A stretch of 64,000 nt of DNA, taken from Erythrobacter sp. Lineage in GTDB: Bacteria > Pseudomonadota > Alphaproteobacteria > Sphingomonadales > Sphingomonadaceae. Below, piece after piece: positions 26,299 to 36,373 of this stretch. Both the position numbers and the translations under genes were made by a program. Location of the stretch: assembly GCA_027311945.1 (NCBI GenBank), contig DAICXZ010000018.1, positions 1-64,000 of the forward strand, given 5' to 3'. The notes under the pieces were generated by a model. That model had not been told where the DNA came from and did not search any database. It saw only the letters and a program-made list of their open reading frames with translations. How positions within the stretch are numbered: the stretch's first letter is position 1; the number at the start of each line of letters is the position of its first letter.

Positions 26299-29295
26299 GT
26301 GAATCTTCAATCCATTCTCAAGGGCGCAAGCGCGCCGATCGCCCTTTCCGTCGCATTGGCGGCCAGTCCTGGTCTGGCGCAGGACAACATCAGCACCACT
26401 GCCGAAGATGACGGTGTCATCCTCGTTACCGGCTCTCGTATTGCTCGCCCGGAAGCGGACAATGCTGCACCGGTCACCGCCGTTACTGCCGAGAACATCG
26501 AGCAGTCGGGCCAGATCAACCTTACCGAACTGCTGACACAGACGCCGGCTCTGATCGGTTCGGAGGACAACTATGACGCGGCCGGTTCGCAAGCACGCTT
26601 CGGCGGCGCGGGCGTCAACCTGCTGGATCTGCGAAACCTCGGCGCCAAGCGTACCCTGGTGCTGGTTGACGGGCGTCGCCACGTTGCAGGTGCCCCCGGC
26701 GAAGCCGCTGTCGATATCAACACCATCCCTACCGCTCTGGTCGAGCGCATCGACGTGCTGACCGGCGGCGTGTCCTCGATCTACGGCGCTGATGGCGTTT
26801 CAGGCGTGGTCAACTTCATCATGAAGCGCGACTTCGAAGGCCTCGACATGCGCGCGCAACAGGGCATCTCGGACTTCGACGATGCGGAAAGCACGCTGTT
26901 CTCCGTCACCGCCGGTCGCAACATCGCTGACGGGCGCGGCAACCTTGCCCTTTCATACGAGTTCCGCCGTCAGGAGCGCGTGGGCTTCGGTGATCGTCCC
27001 AATGGTCGCTTCGAATCGCTGCAGCTGGTTCGCAATCCCGACGATCAGCCTGACGATCCCAATATTCCCGACAACATTCCGTTGCCCTACATCGGTTGGG
27101 CCGACAGCTCGCCCGCAGGCAAGCTTTTCACCGGCGGAACCAACTTTCGCGGCGATGGAGAGGTTTACAACGACGGAGTTTTCCTTCCCGGCTCTGGCTT
27201 CGTGTCGACCGGCGGCCCTGACACGGACGATACACCGGTCGCCAGCTACCAGGGCGACTTGCAGGCACAGACGGAATACCACACTGCGAATCTCTTCTTC
27301 AACTATGAGTTGTCGTCGAGCGTGAACTTCTTCGCCGAGGGCAAGTATGTCAGCAGCGAAGCCTTCACCATTGCGCAGCCGTCGTTCGACTTCGGCTACT
27401 TCGTTGGCAACGAGAACCCCTTGATCCCCCAGAATGTGCGCGATGAAGTGACCGCGCTCGGCGCCGATGGTTACGGCGGCGTAGTTGTCTATCGTGACAA
27501 CTTCGATCTTGGCACGCGCAACGAGTATACCAACAGCGAAGTGATCCGTACCGTAGTCGGTTTCAATGGCGACTTGACTGACAATGCCCAGTTCGAACTG
27601 AGCTACACTTTCGGTCGCAATGCCACCAACTACCGCAATACGAACTACCGCCTCGAAGACCGCTTCTACGCTGCTCTCGACGCGGTGGACGAGGGTGAGT
27701 ACCTCACCGGGACGCCCAACGGCAATGTAGTCTGCCGGGTCAGCGTCGACGGCAGTGGCGTGGTCGACAGCTTCAACCAAAACTATGGCGAAGCGCCGCA
27801 GACATTTGCGCCGCAAGACTGCGTTCCGCTCAATGTCTTTGGCGAAGGCGTGGCCTCGCAGGCCGCTCTGAACTTCATCAATGTCGATCTGAATAACAGG
27901 TTCACGATCACCCAGAATGTGATCAGCGGCTACGTTTCAGGCGATCTGTCAAAGCTCTTCGAGCTGCCGGGTGGCCCCATCGGTTACGCTTTCGGTGCCG
28001 AATTCCGGTCCGAGCAGTCCGTCTCGCTGTTCGACCCGATCTCAAAGCAGACCACCGACTTCGATCCAGACAGCGGCGTATTGCAGGATCTCGCGCTGCT
28101 TGCCGACGAGCGCGGTAGTTTCGACGTCAAAGAAGTCTTCGGCGAAATCAACATTCCGCTGCTGGCTGACATGCCTTTTGCCGAATTGCTTGAGTTCTCT
28201 GCTTCGGCACGTTTCTCGGACTATTCGACTTCAGGCTATGCCGATGCCTGGTCGGTTTCGGGTATCTACGCCCCGATCCGGGATATCAAGTTCCGGGCAA
28301 GCTATTCGGAATCGACCCGCGCCCCGAACATCACCGAACTGTTCGCCCCGCGTACCGGGACCTTCAGCTTCATCGATGATCCATGCGATCCGACCAATAT
28401 AGCGAACGGAACCTCCTTCCGCGAGGCAAACTGCCGTGCGCTGATCGAAGGCCTTGGCGTCGATTTTGACACCTATGACTTCAACTCGGATTCGGCTTCG
28501 TCTGCGTCGCTGCCCGGCTTCGTTTCGGGTAATACGAATTTGGATCAGGAGCGGGCCAAGACCTGGACGGCCGGAACGGTTATCAGCCCTTCGTTCATCC
28601 CGAACCTGTACCTGACCTTCGACTGGTTCAACATCGAGCTGAACAACGCGATCAACACCACCACTTTGACCCGGCTGGCCGAGTTCTGCGTCGATTCGCC
28701 GACTATCGAAAATGACTTCTGCGCGCTGATCACCCGCAGCACCGATACCGGCTTCGTAGAGACCTATCAGCTCGCACCGGTGAACGTGGCGTTCTTCGAG
28801 ACCGCTGGCGCCGACATTACGGTGAACTATGCGTTCGACCTTGGTGCCAGCAGCCAGATCGCAGTACGGGGGGCTGTGGGCTATCTCGACAAGCTCAATT
28901 TCCTGCCAGCCAATGGCGGTATTGTGAACGTCGACAAGGGGGAAGAGGGTTCGCCCGAGTGGAACGGCAGTGCCGACGTGACCTGGAGCAACGATAACTG
29001 GGACGTCAATTACGGTCTCCGCTATATCGGTGAAACCAGCCGCTATGCGAACGACGTGATTGCCGGCAACCCGGACATCGCTGCACCTGAGTACATCTAC
29101 TTCGATGCGCGCTTCATTCACGATTTCCGCGTCGAGCATACGATCGGCCAGGAGAAGCGCTTCTCTATCTATGCCGGTGTGAACAACTTCACGAATGAGC
29201 TGCCCGAGCTTGGATCGATCAACGGTCAGGTGGGCTGGCTCGGCCGCTACTACTTTGCGGGCATTCGTCTGCGCACGGACAGCCTCGGCTTCTAA
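26299..29295 (+). CDS. TonB-dependent receptor
   Basis: This large outer-membrane gated channel is driven by TonB and imports an unidentified ligand (a siderophore, vitamin or carbohydrate). The 998 residues start with a signal peptide ending 'ASPGLAQ', then a TonB-box-like 'GVILVTGSRIAR'. The plug domain spans about 50-180 ('LVLVDGRRHVAGAP', 'IYGADGVSGVVNFIMK'). A 22-strand-type barrel follows, ending 'GRYYFAGIRLRTDSLGF' with the terminal Phe used for barrel assembly. The start is GTG. It stands alone, ahead of a strong terminator. Nothing nearby identifies the substrate. Confidence 0.9.
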   Translation: MNLQSILKGASAPIALSVALAASPGLAQDNISTTAEDDGVILVTGSRIARPEADNAAPVTAVTAENIEQSGQINLTELLTQTPALIGSEDNYDAAGSQARFGGAGVNLLDLRNLGAKRTLVLVDGRRHVAGAPGEAAVDINTIPTALVERIDVLTGGVSSIYGADGVSGVVNFIMKRDFEGLDMRAQQGISDFDDAESTLFSVTAGRNIADGRGNLALSYEFRRQERVGFGDRPNGRFESLQLVRNPDDQPDDPNIPDNIPLPYIGWADSSPAGKLFTGGTNFRGDGEVYNDGVFLPGSGFVSTGGPDTDDTPVASYQGDLQAQTEYHTANLFFNYELSSSVNFFAEGKYVSSEAFTIAQPSFDFGYFVGNENPLIPQNVRDEVTALGADGYGGVVVYRDNFDLGTRNEYTNSEVIRTVVGFNGDLTDNAQFELSYTFGRNATNYRNTNYRLEDRFYAALDAVDEGEYLTGTPNGNVVCRVSVDGSGVVDSFNQNYGEAPQTFAPQDCVPLNVFGEGVASQAALNFINVDLNNRFTITQNVISGYVSGDLSKLFELPGGPIGYAFGAEFRSEQSVSLFDPISKQTTDFDPDSGVLQDLALLADERGSFDVKEVFGEINIPLLADMPFAELLEFSASARFSDYSTSGYADAWSVSGIYAPIRDIKFRASYSESTRAPNITELFAPRTGTFSFIDDPCDPTNIANGTSFREANCRALIEGLGVDFDTYDFNSDSASSASLPGFVSGNTNLDQERAKTWTAGTVISPSFIPNLYLTFDWFNIELNNAINTTTLTRLAEFCVDSPTIENDFCALITRSTDTGFVETYQLAPVNVAFFETAGADITVNYAFDLGASSQIAVRGAVGYLDKLNFLPANGGIVNVDKGEEGSPEWNGSADVTWSNDNWDVNYGLRYIGETSRYANDVIAGNPDIAAPEYIYFDARFIHDFRVEHTIGQEKRFSIYAGVNNFTNELPELGSINGQVGWLGRYYFAGIRLRTDSLGF

Positions 29296-29323
29296 GCGCA
29301 CCAGCCTGACAAGATGAGCAAAA

Positions 29324-29361
29324 GAAGAGGGGCGGAAGGTTCAGACCTTCCGCCCCTCTTC
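29324..29361. terminator. Strong bidirectional intrinsic terminator
   Basis: A perfect 17-base stem (29324-29340 with 29345-29361) closes a four-base loop between the convergent TonB receptor and clpB. The minus-strand transcript runs into TTTT directly after the stem; the plus side has TCATTT. It probably ends both genes. Confidence 0.9.
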
Positions 29362-29411
29362 TCATTTGCGGCGGCGACCGGGAAGAGCCGCACTCATTGA
29401 ATTGGCTCAGG

Positions 29412-31991
<2,580 letters not shown>

Positions 31992-32023
31992 GATCTACCC
32001 CTAATCCTTTCCACGCCAAGGTA

Positions 32024-32043
32024 GTGTTGCATAATAGCAACAC
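32024..32043. promoter_or_regulatory. Palindrome upstream of clpB (putative operator or promoter element)
   Basis: GTGTTGC-ATAATA-GCAACAC is a perfect seven-base inverted repeat. On the minus strand its centre reads TATTAT, a plausible -10 for clpB (ATG at 31991). It shares GTTGC/GCAAC arms with the site at the MarR gene, but the spacer is six instead of four bases. Confidence 0.45.
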
Positions 32044-32217
32044 AAGATCGGCACGCAAAAATATCTCCCGCTCCTATCTGGTGCCTCTGGTGCCTGTGCA
32101 AAACCCCCTGCGGCGCGAATGTCGCACGGTATTGTCGCATGGGGGCCGCATCGCATTCTTGCCGTGGTCACACATCTGTCTCCCGGCTGAAACGAAAGGC
32201 CCGCATAGCGCGCCCTC

Positions 32218-32886
32218 ATGGCAAGCAGAGCACAACGCGCAGACCTTCAGACCGGATCGGTCACCGCCGCCTACGATCGCTGGGCACCGGTGTATGACAT
32301 GGTATTCGGCAAGGTCTTTACCCAAGGCCGGCTGGACGCGATCCGCGCCGCCGAGGCCGCCCTGCCCCAGGGCGGGCGCGTGCTTGAGGTTGGCGTGGGC
32401 ACAGGCATTTCGCTGCCGCAGTATCAGCGCACCACGCGGCTGGTGGCGGTCGACCTGTCCGCCGCGATGCTTGATAAGGCGCGCGCCCGCAAGGCCCGCC
32501 TGGGGCTCGACAATGTCGAGGATATCCAGGTGATGGATGCCGAGGCGATGCGCTTTGACGACGATAGCTTCGAGGTGGTGATGGCGCAGTACATCATCAC
32601 CTCTTGCCCCCACCCTGAGGCGGCGCTCGACGAATTCGTGCGCGTGACCAAGCCCGGCGGTGAGATCATCATTACCACCCGCATCGGCGCGAACCTCGGC
32701 CTGCGCGGGCGGATCGAGAAATTCCTGATGCCGCTGACCACCAGACTCGGATTCCGGACGGAATTTCCTTATACTCGTTATGAAAATTGGGCTAAGATAA
32801 ACGGACGTGTCGAGCTGTTAGAGAACACAGCATTGCCACCTCTTGGACACTTTTCGATGCTGAGATACCGCAAACTGGCGGAATGA
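32218..32886 (+). CDS. Class I SAM-dependent methyltransferase (phospholipid N-methyltransferase-like)
   Basis: This 222-residue methyltransferase has the SAM-binding motif I 'VLEVGVGTGIS' (55-65), 'VAVDLSAAMLDKAR' (motif post-I) and 'FDDDSFEVVMAQYIITSCPHPE'-type motif II (quoted in part). The N-terminal 'AAYDRWAPVYDMVFGKVF' and the overall length fit the PmtA/UbiE-like group, which in alphaproteobacteria includes enzymes that methylate phosphatidylethanolamine to phosphatidylcholine. The substrate is inferred only. It is divergent from clpB and 54 bases ahead of an Mpo1-like membrane protein. Confidence 0.85.
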   Translation: MASRAQRADLQTGSVTAAYDRWAPVYDMVFGKVFTQGRLDAIRAAEAALPQGGRVLEVGVGTGISLPQYQRTTRLVAVDLSAAMLDKARARKARLGLDNVEDIQVMDAEAMRFDDDSFEVVMAQYIITSCPHPEAALDEFVRVTKPGGEIIITTRIGANLGLRGRIEKFLMPLTTRLGFRTEFPYTRYENWAKINGRVELLENTALPPLGHFSMLRYRKLAE

Positions 32887-32940
32887 CTTGAAATTTCCCT
32901 GTCACAACTATGACACGGATATTCGGACGGAGTGCAAAGA

Positions 32941-33543
32941 ATGACCGGTTTTCGCGAACAACTGCGCGAACAGCGCTGGGACGACCACCGCTACTATCAC
33001 CAGTCGATCATCAATCAGGCGCTGCACTTCTTCAGCGCCTGCACCTTCCTGCTGAGCTACGCGCTGCTGTGGAACTATCCGTGGCTGGCCGCGCTACTGG
33101 CATGGGGTTTTGCCATGGTGAGCCGGCAGGCCGGGCACTTTTTCTTCGAGCCCAAGGGCTATGACCACGTCAACGAGGCCACGCACGAACACAAGGAAGA
33201 GATCAAGGTTGGCTACAACCTGTTCCGCAAGGTCATCCTGATGGGCCTGTGGGCGATTTCGCCGCTGGTGCTTTATCTGAACCCCACGTTCTTCGGCCTG
33301 TTTTCGGAGCCGTTCACCAGTGCGCGGATGTTCTTCGAAGATCTGGGCATGATCTGGCTCGGCCTCGGCGTGGGCGCGATGCTGTTCCGCATGGTGCAGC
33401 TGTTCTTCATCCGCGACATCGAAACCGGCATCGTGTGGGTGACCAAGATCATCACCGACCCCTTCACCGACTTCAAGCTCTACATGAAGGCGCCGGGTGA
33501 GTGCGCCAAGGCGGCGGTGGCCTGGCGGCCGTCGCGGGGGTGA
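32941..33543 (+). CDS. Mpo1/DUF962-like histidine-motif membrane protein
   Basis: This 200-residue protein has about four membrane spans (30-60 as a pair, 95-115, 135-160). Two motifs resemble the Mpo1 (YGL010w) family of iron-dependent fatty-acid alpha-oxidation dioxygenases: N25-x3-H29 ('INQALHFF') and Q63-x2-G-H66-x3-E70 ('RQAGHFFFEPKGYDH'), followed by further histidines (H76, H82, H84). The resemblance is in motif spacing and topology, not proven homology. ATG at 32941 has GGAG eight bases upstream. A terminator follows, and the protein is cytoplasmic-membrane in any case. Confidence 0.7.
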   Translation: MTGFREQLREQRWDDHRYYHQSIINQALHFFSACTFLLSYALLWNYPWLAALLAWGFAMVSRQAGHFFFEPKGYDHVNEATHEHKEEIKVGYNLFRKVILMGLWAISPLVLYLNPTFFGLFSEPFTSARMFFEDLGMIWLGLGVGAMLFRMVQLFFIRDIETGIVWVTKIITDPFTDFKLYMKAPGECAKAAVAWRPSRG

Positions 33544-33570
33544 TTTGTCTCGCGTGAGTTAAAATTCGAG

Positions 33571-33603
33571 AGGCCGGAGTGCGAGGAGTGCTCCGGCCTT
33601 TTT
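33571..33603 (+). terminator. Intrinsic terminator after the Mpo1-like gene
   Basis: AGGCCGGAG pairs with CTCCGGCCT around an 11-base loop and runs into TTTTT (33599-33603). It ends the plus-strand gene and touches the truncated GIY-YIG remnant on the other strand. Confidence 0.8.
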
Positions 33604-33604
33604 C

Positions 33605-33703
33605 GATGCGTGTGACAAGATCGGCGGTCATGCCAACATACATGGCACCTCGATAGCGGTCCGCCATGATGTAAACCCAGCCGCCTTTTCGCTCACGATC
33701 CAT
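33605..33703 (-). pseudogene. Truncated GIY-YIG endonuclease remnant
   Basis: From ATG at 33703 the first 33 residues read like the start of a small GIY-YIG (UPF0213/YhbQ-like) nuclease: 'GGWVYIMADRYRGAMYVGMT' then 'ADLVTRI'. This covers the GIY and YIG strands. Beyond this the family sequence stops abruptly and the frame enters the terminator of the neighbouring gene and then antisense of it. The catalytic Arg helix is at its end and the Glu half is missing, so the piece is unlikely to work. It looks like a deletion remnant. Confidence 0.6.
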
Positions 33704-33721
33704 TGCGCGAGTTCAAGCGAA

Positions 33722-33755
33722 GCGGGACCCCGGGTCAAGCCCGGGGTGACGGGGC
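33722..33755. repeat. Short extragenic palindrome (CCCCGGG-CCCGGGG type)
   Basis: CCCCGGG (33728-33734) and CCCGGGG (33740-33746) flank TCAAG, followed by GTGACGGGG. This form is a common dispersed palindrome in alphaproteobacterial genomes. It is the only copy seen in the window and sits between the GIY-YIG remnant and the aminotransferase stop. Confidence 0.6.
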
Positions 33756-33758
33756 GGT

Positions 33759-35411
33759 TTAGCTTCGCCTAAACCTCGCCCGCAAACTCTCACGCAGGAT
33801 CTGCCGCTTCAGATCCTTGTTCGTCACGCCCTCGCCGCCCCAGCTCCAGCCATCGGCCTCGAACGCGCGCGCCGCCGCGACATAGCGGTCCGCCACTTGC
33901 GCGAACTCCGCATCGCCATAGGCAAAGGAGAAGATGAACCGCCCCGAGCCGGTCCAGCCAGTCGCCAACCCCTCGGCGCGCAGGTAGTACTGGAACATCC
34001 AGTTGTAGCGTGATGGCTTGGTGTAAAACGTGCTCCACACCGTGCCCAGATTGCCCACCCTCGGGCTCAAACCCTCCGCCTCCAGCCGCGCATTCAACGC
34101 CCCCGCGCGAAGATTCCACTTTTCGTCCACGCCAGCGTAAGCCGCATCGGCCTCGGCGCTGGCGTGCCATTGCAGGAATTGGTCCATCGCCCCCATCACG
34201 CTGGGGTGTGAGTTGAAGGTGCCGCGCGCGAAACAGACATCGGCGGGGCGGTCGTCGCGGTAGCGCTTCATCAGGTCCGCCCGGCCGCACAGCACGCCCA
34301 CCGGATAGCCGCCGCCCAGCGTCTTGCCATAGGTCACGAGATCACCCTGCACGCCGAAGTACTCGCTCGCACCGTGCTTCGCGAGGCGGAAGCCGGTGAA
34401 GACCTCGTCGATGATGAGCACCACGCCCGCCTTCGTGCAGACCTCACGCAGCCGCCCCAGCCAGGCTGAATAGGCCGCCCGATCCACCCGCACGCCGCGG
34501 CTCGAATCGACCAGCGCAGAATCGCCCGGCGCATTGCTGTTCGGGTGCATCGCCTGCAACGGGTTGACCAGCACGCAGGCAATGTCCTTGCGGCTCGCCA
34601 GAACCTTCAGCGTTTGCTCGCTCATATCGGCCAGCGTCAGCGTGCGATCAGCGGAAACGGGATTGCCCACCCCCGGCTGCACGTCGCCCCACCAGCCGTT
34701 GTAGCTTCCGGCAAAGCGCACGATCCGCTGCCGCCCGGTGTGATACTGCGCCAGCCGCACCGCCTGCATCACCGCCTCGGTGCCCGACATGTGGAAGCTC
34801 ACCGCATCGAGCCCGCTGATCGCCTTCAGCCGCTTCACGTTCTGGGCCACCACCGGATGCAGGCCCCCCAACACTGGGCCAAGCGCCGCCACCGTCTCCT
34901 CGCCGCGCTGCATCAAGCCCTTGTAGGCATCGGTGCCGAGCAGGTTCACGCCATAGGAGCCTGTAAGATCATATAAGCGGTTGCCGTCGAGGTCGGTCAG
35001 CATGACCCCGTCGCTGGCGGCATAGAAGTTGCCCGAGGATAAGGCCTCGCGCACCACGCGGCTGAACTGGAACGGTACGCGGTAAGTGCCGGTGAAGGCG
35101 ATGTCGGGGATGGAATCGCGCATTTCAGCCGAGGCCGCCGCGCTCTTGGGGAAGCGCTCCGTGAACAGGGCAGAGAGCCGCGCAAACCCCGCCTCGCGCA
35201 ACGCCACGATATCGGCCGGGGCACCATCGGCGGCGAAGAACTGGTCACGGTCGAAGTCGTAGAACGGCAACAGGCGGCTCATCTGCTTGGCCATGCGCAC
35301 GTGGCCGACCAGCCCCTTGTGCTTGGCGCGGCTCAGTTGCAGCCGCTTGGGCAGCTTCCAGGCGAGGAACGCGAGCGCAGCGGAACCGGCGAGCCAGGGA
35401 GCGAGTGTCAT
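33759..35411 (-). CDS. Membrane-anchored class III aminotransferase (GSA-aminomutase-like)
   Basis: This is a PLP enzyme of fold I, class III, closest in pattern to glutamate-1-semialdehyde aminomutase: 'FHMSGTEAVMQAVRLA' (207-222), 'VVLIIDEVFTGFR' with D335, and the Schiff-base lysine K363 in 'VTYGKTLGGGYPVG'. At 550 residues it is over 100 longer than HemL. The extra length is mostly an N-terminal region starting with a membrane helix (about 5-20) and a basic stretch. Alphaproteobacteria make 5-aminolevulinate by ALA synthase, so a HemL role is unlikely. It is divergent from a phosphatidylserine decarboxylase with 65 bases between, suggesting a lipid-linked substrate. Confidence 0.82.
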   Translation of the reverse strand: MTLAPWLAGSAALAFLAWKLPKRLQLSRAKHKGLVGHVRMAKQMSRLLPFYDFDRDQFFAADGAPADIVALREAGFARLSALFTERFPKSAAASAEMRDSIPDIAFTGTYRVPFQFSRVVREALSSGNFYAASDGVMLTDLDGNRLYDLTGSYGVNLLGTDAYKGLMQRGEETVAALGPVLGGLHPVVAQNVKRLKAISGLDAVSFHMSGTEAVMQAVRLAQYHTGRQRIVRFAGSYNGWWGDVQPGVGNPVSADRTLTLADMSEQTLKVLASRKDIACVLVNPLQAMHPNSNAPGDSALVDSSRGVRVDRAAYSAWLGRLREVCTKAGVVLIIDEVFTGFRLAKHGASEYFGVQGDLVTYGKTLGGGYPVGVLCGRADLMKRYRDDRPADVCFARGTFNSHPSVMGAMDQFLQWHASAEADAAYAGVDEKWNLRAGALNARLEAEGLSPRVGNLGTVWSTFYTKPSRYNWMFQYYLRAEGLATGWTGSGRFIFSFAYGDAEFAQVADRYVAAARAFEADGWSWGGEGVTNKDLKRQILRESLRARFRRS

Positions 35412-35429
35412 CGAACTTACCTTTTCCTA

Positions 35430-35439
35430 GTCTTAAGAC
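35430..35439. promoter_or_regulatory. Perfect palindrome between divergent aminotransferase and psd
   Basis: GTCTTAAGAC is a ten-base perfect palindrome in the 65-base divergent promoter region. It lies about 20 bases upstream of the aminotransferase start. It could be a regulator site serving both genes; a chance occurrence is also possible. Confidence 0.3.
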
Positions 35440-35461
35440 GAATCCCGATGGGGTCGCTCGC

Positions 35462-35467
35462 TACAAT
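35462..35467 (+). promoter_or_regulatory. Candidate -10 element of psd
   Basis: TACAAT matches the -10 consensus at five of six positions and ends only nine bases before the ATG at 35477. No good -35 is visible. If used, the transcript would start within a few bases of the ATG (leaderless). Confidence 0.35.
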
Positions 35468-35476
35468 CGGACTTTT

Positions 35477-36313
35477 ATGAGTCAGGGATATGTCAATTTC
35501 CTGCTGACCAACCGAATCCCGCGCCACGCGCTGACGCGGTTCATGGGCTGGTTCAGCAAGATCGAGTTCGCCCCGGTGCGGAGCGTATCGATTGCGCTGT
35601 GGAAGGCGTTTTGCGCGGTCGACATGTCTGACAGCAAGGAGCGGCGCTTTGCGAGCCTGCATCAGGCCTTTATCCGCCAACTGAAGGATGGTGCGCGCCC
35701 GATCGACCCCGACCACGCCACGCTCACCAGCCCGTGCGACGCGATTGTCGGCGCGTTTGGCCGGGTGGAGCGCGGCATGGCCTTGCAGGTGAAGGGCATG
35801 CCCTACCCCATCGCCGACCTGTTCGGCTCAGGCGAAGAGGCAGCGGCGTTCGAGGGCGGTTGGTACGTCACCTTGCGGCTGACGGCGGGCATGTACCACC
35901 GCTTCCACGCCCCGCACGATATCGTGGCCGAGCAACTGCGCTATATCTCGGGCGACACCTGGAACGTGAACCCGCCCACGCTCGCGCGGATCGAGCGATT
36001 GTTCTGCAAGAACGAGCGCGCCCCGCTCACTGTGCGGCTACAGGCGACGGGCGAGCGGCTGGTATTGGTGCCAGTGGCGGCGGTGCTGGTCGCCTCGATC
36101 CGGCTGCCATGGCTCGACGAGAGCTTCTCCATCCGCCGCGGCGGGGCGCGCACCGAACAGCTCGACCACGCATTCACCAAAGGTGAGGAAATGGGCTGGT
36201 TCGAGCATGGCAGCACCATCGTGGTGTTTGCTCCGTCGAACTGGGCTCCGGTGGCGGGGCTGGAGACGGGACGGACGATCCGGTTGGGTGAGCCGCTATT
36301 GCGTCGACCTTAG
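35477..36313 (+). CDS. psd: Phosphatidylserine decarboxylase family protein
   Basis: This enzyme converts phosphatidylserine to phosphatidylethanolamine through a pyruvoyl group made by self-cleavage. The 278-residue proenzyme has the substrate and catalytic segments 'TSPCDAIVGAFGRV' (canonical SPADG becomes SPCDA), 'AGMYHRFHAPHD' (137-148) and the cleavage site H244-G-S-T247 before 'IVVFAP'. Cleavage at G245-S246 would give a short alpha chain. ATG at 35477 is used; a GTG at 35405 would overlap the divergent start. Many alphaproteobacteria encode a canonical psd-pssA pair elsewhere, so this may be a second paralogue. Confidence 0.87.
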   Translation: MSQGYVNFLLTNRIPRHALTRFMGWFSKIEFAPVRSVSIALWKAFCAVDMSDSKERRFASLHQAFIRQLKDGARPIDPDHATLTSPCDAIVGAFGRVERGMALQVKGMPYPIADLFGSGEEAAAFEGGWYVTLRLTAGMYHRFHAPHDIVAEQLRYISGDTWNVNPPTLARIERLFCKNERAPLTVRLQATGERLVLVPVAAVLVASIRLPWLDESFSIRRGGARTEQLDHAFTKGEEMGWFEHGSTIVVFAPSNWAPVAGLETGRTIRLGEPLLRRP

Positions 36314-36319
36314 GGGGCT

Positions 36320-36348
36320 TTGGGCGCTCACAGAGGCACTGGTATACG
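36320..36348 (+). promoter_or_regulatory. Candidate promoter of the M16 peptidase gene
   Basis: TTGGGC (36320-36325) and TATACG (36343-36348) are separated by 17 bases, 26 bases before the ATG. A nine-base stem-loop (36347-36355 with 36364-36372) overlaps the predicted transcription start and abuts the start codon. Confidence 0.35.
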
Positions 36349-36373
36349 AAATCAACCGTGCTATTGGTTTCGC

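Noticed and set aside
31992-32100. CIRCE or sigma-32 element before clpB
   Set aside because: No TTAGCACTC/GAGTGCTAA pair and no properly spaced heat-shock -35/-10 was found.
33473-33604. Continuation of the GIY-YIG frame
   Set aside because: It reads through a terminator hairpin and antisense of the Mpo1-like gene, with no nuclease resemblance.
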